DNA from: Piezodorus guildinii
Lineage: Eukaryota > Arthropoda > Insecta > Hemiptera > Pentatomidae
Length of the DNA stretch: 64,000 bases
Direction: 5' to 3'
NCBI GenBank assembly: GCA_023052935.1
Contig: CM041295.1
Location: forward strand, 109,556,711-109,620,710
Each line of letters opens with the position of its first letter. The first letter of the stretch is position 1. A model generated the notes under the pieces. That model was not told where the DNA came from. It saw only the letters and a program-made list of their open reading frames with translations, and searched no databases. Below, piece by piece: positions 55,291 through 64,000 of this stretch. Both the position numbers and the translations under genes were made by a program.

Positions 55291-57023
55291 CAAAGTTTGG
55301 TAAAGAGAATGTTGTGATCAACGGTATCGAAAGCTTTAGAAGAAACGAAAAAAAAGAAAGGAAAAATGACAATTGTTAGTTGTTGGTGTTCCATGGCGGT
55401 TTGGAAGTCCTGAGTTATTTTAAGGGGTGCGGATTAAGTAGAATACCCTGTTTGGAAGCCGGATTGTAGAGGATTCAAGAGGGAATTTCCTTCTAGGAAA
55501 TTTGAAAGCTGGGTTTGTACAAGGCCTTCCAGTGGTTTGGAGAGATTAGACAGGAGTGAAATAGGCCGAAGGTCAACCGGAGAGGAAGTGTTAGGAATTT
55601 TATTCAATGGTCTAAATAGAGCGGTTTTCCAAGAAGTAGGAAGTATAGAATATTGTAAGGAAAAATTGTAGACATGATAGAAAATAGGTAAAAGGACCGG
55701 AAGACAGGGTTTTATTAATTTTACAAGGATGTTGTCAGGTCCATAATCATTGGTGTGGGATTTTAGGAAGGTGGGTAGTAATTCCTCGTATGAGATGTGA
55801 GAAACAAAAGCTATATGTGTCAAATATATGATGTTCGAAACCGGTAGAGGATGAAGAGTTAGGGGCAAATGAGACGAAATTATTAATGAGATCGTCAGTT
55901 GTGACTTGGATTGAATTAAGGTTATTTGAATTCGAAATAGATAATTTACGAAGTATTTTCCATTTTGATTTGAAATCAAGAGCATCCGAAAGGGCAGTAT
56001 TAATATTGAGGGATTTACCTCGTCGAACTGCGACCTGGGTTTCATTTCGAAGATCTTTAAAATGTAAGAAGTCAGCAGGCAGGCGAGTACTACGAAATTT
56101 GCGTCTTGCTGCTTCCAGTCTCTTCATCATTGCCTTTATTTCGGAAGTCAGCCAAGGCGCAGTTGGGGGGCGTAAGGATCGGGTTTTAAGAGGAGCATGT
56201 AAACCATATGATGGCATTTAGGAATAAATTATATCAAAATTAAAATGTTCCAGGTCATTTTAGATGGATTCGTAGGTGAGTAGGCTCAAATTACGGTAAG
56301 AAATTTAGGAATGTAGGATTTAACAGGTAGGTTGTAAATAATCTGGATAAGTTCATGCGAAGAAAGAAATTGGACCAGGTGCTGGGAAGAAGAAAGGACT
56401 TTAAGAGGAGAATCAGTAATATGGAGGTCTAACCAGGTATCAGAAAACTGCGTATGGTGGGTAGGTGAGTAGGGTAAGAGATAGCGGTTCAGAGAAAACA
56501 ACAGATTGGAAATAAAATATTTATCAGAAGTTTCTGAGAGCATATTATCGTTAAAGTCTCTTAAAGTCTCAAAAAAAAAAAAAAAAATATGTTAGAGTAG
56601 CTGGAAACTATTTGGATAAGGGTGGTTTCAAAGAGGTCATCGAATGGTTAGTGGGGCGGTCGGTGGACAAGTACATTGAAGGAGAGAAGATGAGAAAGTT
56701 GAAATCTCCTCAAATATATATTCGAGATGAGGATAGTCGGGAGAAGGGGATTGGAGAAGGATTTTGGACTCGATGCTGTCATGTATTTACAGGCCCACAC
56801 CACCACCCCTGCGATCATGAGAGGATGAAGTGTAAGGTTTAAGCCAGGTTTCGGGTACAGTTATTATGTGATAGAAATTATCTAGAAAATATTGTTGGAG
56901 TTCATCGATATGGGCTATGAGGGATTGTGCATTAACGTGATAGGAAATAGGTAGATTGGACATGACTGGAGATGTGAAGTGATAGAACCGAAAAAAGGTT
57001 GTAGGATAGGAATCAAGAAGCAT
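55290..57023 (-). pseudogene. CR1-group LINE ORF2, degenerate second copy
   Basis: From ATG 57023 the endonuclease begins (LPISYHVNAQSLIAHIDEL, TVPETWLKP). The endonuclease C-terminal half follows (56543-56286: SDTWLDLHITDSPL), then linker (LHAPLKTRSLRPPTAPW, RLEAARRKFRSTR) and RT motifs (LPTSWKTALFRPLNKIPN, DLRPISLLSNLSKPLEGL, LQSGFQTGYST). It fades just after motif A text near 55320. Multiple frameshifts. It is tandem with the better-preserved copy at 53-55 kb and from the same family. Confidence 0.8.
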
Positions 57024-57029
57024 TACAAT

Positions 57030-57690
57030 ACATTTTTAAGAAGTGTTCAATATAATAAGAAACGAAAGAAAACGATGTCAAAATATTTGATAAAAAATAA
57101 GATATGTATATTAACGATGAATTAAAGAATCTATACAATATAAAAAATAAGTTTTCGGAAATAATATAAGTAAAAAACGAAAAAAGATGAAAATTGTTTC
57201 TAATAAATATTTTTAACATGTTAAAAAATAAACTAATTAAAATAAATATAACTAATGCTTCTTTAATAAAAATAAAACTTTTCAAATCAGAAGGAGACTA
57301 ACTGAAAACTCTCAGATAAAAACGTATAAGTCGGAAGGCTTACCTACTATGACCACCGGGAAGCCGTCGGATTTCCGACACCTAACCAGACTAAACCAGA
57401 CATACTTAATGTTTTTTGCCCTTGCGGAATAAAAAAATTAAAATTTAAATTGTGAATAAATAGACATAAAGATAACAATAACACTGCGTGTTTACGGTGA
57501 GACTAGTGGGATTACTGTTAAAAACACACTGTCCCCAATCCTATTACTCAGCGGCACTGACGATATGAATAGTTTAAAAGTTATTAATATTTGTTCTCTA
57601 TTCTTATTGCTAAAGTAGAACAATATTACTACCATGCAGGGTTACCTGATGTTTAATGATATTATAGATTTTCTACGGTGTTAGCCAAAG
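57030..57690. other. No recognised gene
   Basis: AT-rich, with low-complexity ORFs only; it may include the 5' part of the CR1 copy. Confidence 0.5.
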
Positions 57691-58210
57691 ATGACTGATA
57701 AAATAAAGCTTGAAGTAGAGACACACAATGTGAGCGGTTGACAGAACAAGAGATACTCTAAGACTGATATAATAAGGATATGCAAGGCTTAGATTCGACC
57801 TGTTTTAACATATAGCTTTGAAATATGGACACTTACGTGGACTCGGGAACTGGAACTTCCAGGTTCAGACGAAAGATCATTTGTCAGCAGAGATTTGAGA
57901 CGAAGAACAAATCTATTGCTGAGAAGTCTTTGTTGACGTGGTTGATGGGATTACATTCTCTCGATTGCGATGGATGAACCCAGAGGAAATCCCATCCAAA
58001 GTCCTACTGTTTGAACTGTTGAGAAACTGTTTGAAATCAAAGAAGGTTGGACACCCAAGGCTCCGATGGGAAGACCGTTTCTACCGATACTTTATCGATA
58101 ATTGCCGTACGTAAGTGGAGGGAAGCAGCATAAAACAGAAATGACTGGCGGTGATGCTGGAGTAGGCCAAGACTCAATGAGTGGTCTTAGAACCGTATAA
58201 TAATAATAAT
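57690..58210 (+). pseudogene. RTE-clade LINE 3' fragment
   Basis: Plus-strand text IRPVLTYSFEIWTLT (about 57792), then GHPRLRWEDR and RYFIDNCRT-like positions (58035-58110), corresponds to the RTE post-RT region. The copy ends in AAT repeats (58197-58211). Several stops are present. The upstream RT is missing. Confidence 0.6.
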
Positions 58211-59040
58211 AGCACAGTATAATTATTGCGTAATATTGTTATTCTTAAAAGGAATGTTTTTGTCTAATATGAGGCTGAAATTAGAGCTTTTCTGTTGTTT
58301 TTTTCCGGTGTTCCATCTGAAATGAGACACTCAAGGGCGCACTTAAGAAATTAAAAATTGTTACTTTATTAAAAACTCTTTTCGGACCCTTGGTCGTAGG
58401 GAATGACGTTTTCCAGAAGGAGTCTTAGATAAGGTGAAGGGTCCTGCCGCTTATAGATTTAGCCGTCAGCCGCAGTGAGCGTCCTACGTCCCTTCTCTTT
58501 CGACTTCAATTTTCTGAGGCAGGGGCGTTTTCTCCTCCCAGCTCTATCTCTCTCATCTGTCTTTTCAAATTCAATCGGGCAAACGTATCTTTATTACAGA
58601 ACTGGAAACAGCCTTCAATGCGTATTGTTATTGGGTTTCGTAAATTGAATGTTACATAACCATGAATAAACATTTTATTGTCTGTGATGTGTATGGATCA
58701 ATCTATTCAAAATCGTCCAGACCTTGCCGCTCAACATTTTTATTTTAATGATTTTTTAACCAGTTTTTCTCAATCCTTTCATAAATTAAAAACCGTGGAT
58801 AATTTTTTTTTTTTTCCATAGGAGACATGTATTAATTAAACATGTATTTGAGGGTAGTAGTGATAGTAGGCAAAATAAACAAAAACCTACTAAAATAAAA
58901 AATAAAACATCATGATAATAACAATAAAAATATAATGAAATCAAATACATGAAATAGGAGAAAAGTGAATACATAATACATATTTTTTTAAAAATATTGA
59001 GCTGTCGAAATCCCATAATTTTTATTATTATATATGGTTT
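58211..59040. other. No recognised gene
   Basis: A GC-richer patch at 58370-58640 has no ORF or repeat I can assign. Confidence 0.5.
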
Positions 59041-59066
59041 ATTTTTTTAAATTTCATTAAGATTAT

Positions 59067-59068
<2 letters not shown>

Positions 59069-59111
<43 letters not shown>

Positions 59112-59114
59112 TAA

Positions 59115-59206
<92 letters not shown>
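59069..59206. repeat. TA microsatellite
   Basis: Long alternating TA with two small interruptions near 59108-59133. Confidence 0.9.
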
Positions 59207-59357
59207 TATACAATGAATCCGCATGGTTATTTTTAAAAAATACAGTGACTACCTTCAATAATGACGATAATGAAAAAGGAAATAATACAATGTTGAATTG
59301 ATGAGTGATGATAATGAAATAAGACAATGTTTTTGATAATTATTGACCTGTATGAAT

Positions 59358-59480
59358 ATTTTTTTTTTTTTTTTTTTTAGTAATAACAATTTTTATTGAG
59401 AAAATTTTACAATCTGTCCCAATTTGGACATTAATAGTATTGCTGAATGATATTAAACATACTACATTCATACAATATTT
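59358..59480 (-). mobile_element. 3'-end-only Jockey-like LINE insertion
   Basis: A T-run, then ttattgagaaaattttaca, tctgtcccaatttggacat and acattcatacaatatttaca, matches the 3' UTR of copy B (25850-25940). Confidence 0.6.
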
Positions 59481-59639
59481 ACACAACAGTATGAATATTA
59501 AATATGGAAGATATGTAAAAAAAAAAAAAAAAAAAAAATTGTTGTTTAAGAAATTTAAATTATTTAAATCTTGATTTTAATATTTATTATTGTTTTTATT
59601 GTCATCAACGTTGAAAATCAAGTAATCTTCTTTAAAACG

Positions 59640-60370
59640 TCAAAAATTATGATAATAATATAATAATAATAGGCTAACCGAACCCGAAGGTTCGATGCCG
59701 ATACCACCAAATTCCGCCTACACAGGCTCGTCCAATGTTCACCGTTGTGTTGAAACGGTTTTCGATAAAATCTTAGATGTATTTGATTTGTAGCTCGCGG
59801 TGTAGTTGACTAGTTGACAGCTGCCAGCAGTTAGAGGTGCTGTAGCCTACAACATAGTAGTTCCAACTTCAGCTCGCAGGCTCAAACCCATACTTCTACG
59901 AGACATTCTATTGTAAATATTATTATTTAGTTGTGTGAATCTCTCCAGAACGGAAGACGTAAAGCAGCTAACTCGGTCAGTTTTTCTTTTGAGATCTTCT
60001 TTTTCTACCAAAAGGCTTTATTCTTTCCGAAAAGGCCTGCTTAGTCTACACTGTTTTTGTTGCTCTAATAGAACCTCCCATTTCTCTACTTTGTCTAGGT
60101 GTATCTTTCTAAAATGTCGATTGGTCTTATGTTCCCACTATTTAAGTCCTTTCGAATTTCATCCAGCCAAGGTATGGAGTTCTTAAGTGAGGTTACATAA
60201 TCTATTATTCTCTTCGTCAATCGATTTTCTGTTAGTCGGCTGAGATAACCAAAGAATTTTATTCGCCTTTTCCTAATATCCATTTCGATGTCTGAAATCT
60301 TTTCTGTTGTTTTAATTTATTGTAGCCTATAACAGTTTGCAGTATGCCTTCCTCCTAGAATTTGCCTAAT
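59640..60370 (-). pseudogene. RTE-clade LINE 3' fragment
   Basis: On the minus strand 60283-60095 reads MDIRKRRIKFFGYLSRLTEN, then RLTKRIIDYVTSLKNS and PWLDEIRKDL, the RTE post-RT region. C-terminal text continues in other frames to about 59900. The 3' end near 59660-59700 carries a small AACC-CGAA-GGTT hairpin and ATT repeats. Confidence 0.6.
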
Positions 60371-60789
60371 GATCTCTATCTCTTCTTTTTATATTTTTGT
60401 TATTATTATTTTTTTTTAGACTAAAATCGATTTTACTTTTATACTTTATATGCGTTTATCAAACGTATTAATTATAAATCTTTTATCGTTAGGGGTGTTT
60501 TGTGTACGAGACTATACCCCCATTTTCGCCAGTGTTACTAGTTGTAATAATTATTTTTGTATATATTAAAATACCCATGTATGACTCACGCAGCCGACCT
60601 GGAAATAAATAAATATACAAAAAACTTTAAACAATATAATGTTTTACATAGAACTCCTCGTTCTTGAATTCTCGAATAAAAAAACTACGATAAAACTAAT
60701 AACTCATTTAAGCATAAAACAAAACTACCAACAGCCTGTCATGCCAACGGAAAAAAATGTATTGACGTATTTCTCTCACTTTCTTAAAT
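60371..60789. other. No recognised gene
   Basis: AT-rich. ggaaataaataaatatac near 60600 looks like a LINE tail, but no coding sequence was tied to it. Confidence 0.45.
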
Positions 60790-61690
60790 GGCTGCTTCCA
60801 CCTGTCTTGGCATCCTTGTAAAAAGATTTTAAACAAAATCTTAGGGCATATTGTCCCACTCCTCCAATACAGCTGTATTTAGCATTTGAAGGGTAGTAGG
60901 AGGTAAATCTCGTGACCTAACCTTTCATTGGAGATAATTCCTTCTTGCTGGCCAATTAATGGTGTTAATATTTGTGGTGTTCAGGTATTTAGAAACACAT
61001 CTTGCCTTGTGAGGACGAGCATCATCATGCATAAGCAATGATTCAGAGCCAATGAATGGCATTAAACGCACTACATGATCTTGAAGAATCATTTCTACGT
61101 ACCCCAAAGCATTTAAAGACCCTCCTTGGATTGGCACTAACTTAGTGGGCGCCTCCCAAGATATGCCACCCCAGAACATGATAGATTTCCCTCCAAATGG
61201 CCCAGTTTCTAACGTGCACCACTGACTATACCGTTCTCCAAGCCTTCTCCAAACTCTTTCACGGCCATTTGGGCTGTTAAGGGCACCTAGGAAATCTTAA
61301 TCTTTTTACACCGTGTACGGCGGTGAGAAGAGGACCTTTCGCTGGTCTTCTTGACCTGAGGTTTGACTCTCTCAGTCTTCTAATGACCGTTGATTCCGAG
61401 ATTGATAATCCTCGAATACCATCGATCAAGATTTTAATGGAATACGCAGTAGAATTACGCTTCTGAAGTGCTTTTATTTTAATGAAGCGGTCATCTATGG
61501 GGTTAGTAACCCTGGGACGCCCTGACGTTGGTCGTCTCGAATGACTACCAGTCTCCCTGTACCTTTTTATGGTCCGTGAAACGGTAGAATAGTGAATCCC
61601 AAGGCGATTCGGAATGTAACGCAATGATTTGCCTTTTTCATTGAGTGTATAATTTCGGGGCCCGGTATGTGCTTTACCACCGGGATGCCC
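60790..61690 (-). pseudogene. Tc1-like transposase remnant
   Basis: From about 61690 to 61277 the DNA-binding part is readable (YIPNRLGIHYSTVSRTIKRY, RRPTSGRPRV, STVIRRLRESNL). After frame breaks the catalytic part follows at 61179-60925: MFWGGISWEAPTKLV, LLMHDDARPHKA with the second catalytic aspartate, then NWPAR. There the text jumps to a C-terminal RSRDLPPTTLQ and EEWDNMP region, so the segment holding the third catalytic acid and its PDLNPIE-type block is deleted. Terminal inverted repeats were not identified. Confidence 0.75.
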
Positions 61691-61695
61691 TTTAC

Positions 61696-64000
61696 TGTTT
61701 TTTTGTTTTTTTAATCATTTTATTGGCATTTACAACTGTATTAACAAAAATACATCAAGTAAATGTGACGTGTTATATAATACAATGACATGATATACAT
61801 GTAGAGAAGCTTCCCATTGGAAGCACTCTAAAAATATTCTAAATTAGAAGGTTCTGGGGCCATTTCCTTTTCAGGCGCCTCAGAGGATTATCCGGAATTG
61901 AAGAGGAAGAAAGGATTGAAACTAAATTGGGCAACAAATGGATCTTTATGAACTGATAACACGCAGGTGTCATCAGCATACGTAGAAAGGAAAGTGTTAG
62001 GATGGGTCGGGATATCAGCTGTATATACTGTGTATAGAATGGGTCCTAGGATACTGCCTTGGGGAACACCAGCAGTCGGTGTGAAAAGGGATGAATAGGA
62101 ACTATTGTGATTTATTTTGAAGGATCTATCAGAGAGGTACGATTGAAGAATCAGGAAATATGTGGAAGGAAGGAATTTACAGAGTATGTACAACAGTCCT
62201 GGGTGCCAGGCTCTATCAAAGGCTTGTTCTACATCGAGAAAGGTTCCCGTGCAGTACAACCCGCGCTCCAAAGCAGAAGAGACAACGTCCACCACACGAT
62301 GACATTGCTGCATAGTGGAGTGGGATGTTCGGAATCCGAACTGATGATCAGCGATAGATAATATGATTAGAATCAAGGATGGGATATATTCGTTTCAGGA
62401 GGAGTTTTTCAAGGATTTTACCCATAATAGGTAATGGAGAAATTGGACGGTAAGAGGATGGATGTTCGAGTGGCTTTTGGTCTTATTAATAGATAGTTTC
62501 ATCTTAACAATAGATAGTTTCATCTTAACAATAGATAGTTTCCAGGAGTCAGGAAAATATGTGGTCCGGAGGATAGCATTATATATGTAGGTAAGAAAAA
62601 GGATGGATTTTCGAGGAAGCTGTTTCATTATATGGGAAGTAACTAGGTCATGTCCAGGAGCTTTGCGGGAAGGTAATCTGTGAACGATATTGGCTATTTC
62701 TGAAGGATGAAATGATTTAGGTGGTAGGATCATTTGGGGAGGAATATCGAGTTCTGTTTCAATACATTCAACATGGTTTGGGTTGAGTATTTCAGGATGA
62801 GGATTGTATATTTTAGAGAGGTGCTGAGCAAATATCTGGTATTTTTTTTCGTCAGATCGAGTCCAGGTTCGGGTTTCATTAAGGAGTGGATGGTTGAAAT
62901 CTTTAAATTTGAGGAGTTTTTTAGTAGTTGCCCATAGTGATTTGTCAGTAATCGTAAGATTTTCCGTCAAGTTTTCTAAATTTTGTATTTTGTATTTTTT
63001 AGTTCTGATTTTAGTTCTTAGTCAGTTGGGTGTAATAAGCTTTATCTGTTGGGTTTCTGGTCCTGTGCAACTTCGATCTTGCTGTGCGCTTTTCTCTTAA
63101 TAAGATCTGAATGTGCTGTGGTAGGTTACTTTTCTGAGGTTTATTAGGTTTGGTGTTTTTTGTGTTGTCTATTATGGTGCTACTTATTGATTCAGTAAGT
63201 TTTTCTATGCCTAGGTCGATATCTTGTTTTGTCTTTAGTGGGAGTTTCAAGTCTAGGTTATTTTCAATGTCATATCGAAATTGGTCCCAGTTTTACACGT
63301 CCTGTAATTAATGTAGGAGGAGAGAGTTTAGGAACAAAGTTTGAATGCAAAGAAAGCAGAAAAGGACTGTGGTCAGATGAAAGGTCATTCAGGAATTTGA
63401 TTTCGGCTTGGGAAGTAGGGATCTGATAGGTAACTAATATATCCAGGATATCAGGTTTTTTTTTTTTAAAGATGTAGGCCAATATGTGGGATTCGTAGGA
63501 GCAAGGAAAGAATAACAATTGGTGTCTGTGTCGTTAGAAAGGATACTACCACGGGACTTGGATGTTCGACAACCCCATCGTTGGTGTTTAGCGTTGTAAT
63601 CACCTCCAGCAATGAAGCGCGGCCAAAGAGATCGGAATAAGGAATTAAGAAGGCTATAGGAAATGGTGTTACCGGGAGGACAGTATACAACTGAGAGTGT
63701 GAGATGTAAAGGACGAGTTAAAATTATTACAGAAGAGGATTGTATAGCGTCAGATGAAGTAGTAGGAATAAGGGAATGTGGAAGGGATTTATGGATAAGA
63801 ATGCATGATCCGGCATGGGCAGTGTTGTATGGGTGATCTGTTCTATAAGTGATGTAGTCACGTATGTAAAATTTTGATCGTTGAGTGAAATGAGTTTCAG
63901 TTATTAATGCAATATGTATGTGATTGTCATGTAGTAGTATGTCGAGTTCGTCTCGGTGGTTGAGTAGGCCGTTAGCGTTCCACAAGAGGATAGGTAGGGG
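61696..64000 (-). pseudogene. Jockey LINE copy D: ORF2 running off the right edge
   Basis: On the minus strand: the endonuclease from the window edge (WNANGLLNHRDEL, ITETHFT, GGDYNAKHQRWG). A frameshift follows at a nine-T run (63459-63468), then LSSDHSPFLL, the linker (LPQHIQILLREKR), RT blocks (HQFGFRTSHSTMQQ, FLDVEQAFDRAWHPG, GVPQGSILG) and YADD (about 61984). At about 61925 the text jumps to the terminal SIPDN-like tail, so most of the post-RT region is missing. The 3' UTR shares cttcccattggaagcac with copy F and ends in an A/C tail at 61696-61715. Confidence 0.82.

Noticed and set aside
58370..58640. GC-richer block that could be an exon or LTR
   Set aside because: No open frame, splice signals, TG/CA ends or second copy could be found.

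Overview
This is an AT-rich stretch of eukaryotic nuclear DNA, most likely from an arthropod and probably an insect. That view rests on the mix of mobile elements (Jockey, I, R1, RTE and CR1-group LINEs, an R2-group endonuclease tail, Penelope-like elements, BEL/Pao and Ty3 gag, mariner, Tc1). I found no confident single-copy host gene. One unrecognised ORF pair at 43.6-44.1 kb, with a possible membrane segment and a splice-donor-like site, is the only candidate. The window is a dense transposon graveyard with a few young insertions.

Layout, left to right. 0-10 kb: a tRNA-derived SINE; a 5'-truncated I-clade LINE with RNase H and a 13-bp target-site duplication (TSD); CR1-like debris; a LINE ORF1 remnant; a 304-bp asymmetric inverted-repeat element; an internally deleted RTE LINE with a 9-bp TSD. 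10-25 kb: an internally deleted Jockey element (8-bp TSD), a Ty3-type LTR plus gag, R1 and RTE fragments, a second gag split by an inverted-repeat element with a 14-bp TSD, dispersed ~0.9-kb repeats, and a mariner remnant abutting a Jockey tail. 25-34 kb: an essentially full-length Jockey element (4.66 kb, 10-bp TSD, intact ORF1, ORF2 broken by one frameshift), R1 ORF1, and BEL gag carrying an RTE insertion. 34-45 kb: R2-like, R1-like and CR1 fragments, a minisatellite, an RT-less LINE, and another dispersed repeat split by a third inverted-repeat family (14-bp TSD). 45-64 kb: more Jockey, CR1 and RTE copies, two inverted 109-bp tandem arrays, a Penelope-type GIY-YIG fragment between inverted arms, Tc1, and a Jockey copy running off the right edge.

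The most interesting signal is a group of three short element families (8.2 and 19.0 kb; 44.3 kb; 48.6 kb). They share inverted arms and a hammerhead-ribozyme-like motif of the form CTGANRA-T-stem II-loop-stem II-GAAAC. The first two also share a 32-35-nt one-sided tail and 13-14-bp TSDs. Stem II covaries between the first two families at identical spacing, and the third encloses a degenerate GIY-YIG domain. I infer that they are Penelope-like retroelement derivatives, mostly non-coding. Nested insertions (RTE in BEL gag, inverted-repeat elements in Ty3 gag and in a dispersed repeat, and possibly Jockey in a dispersed repeat) give a relative order of events.
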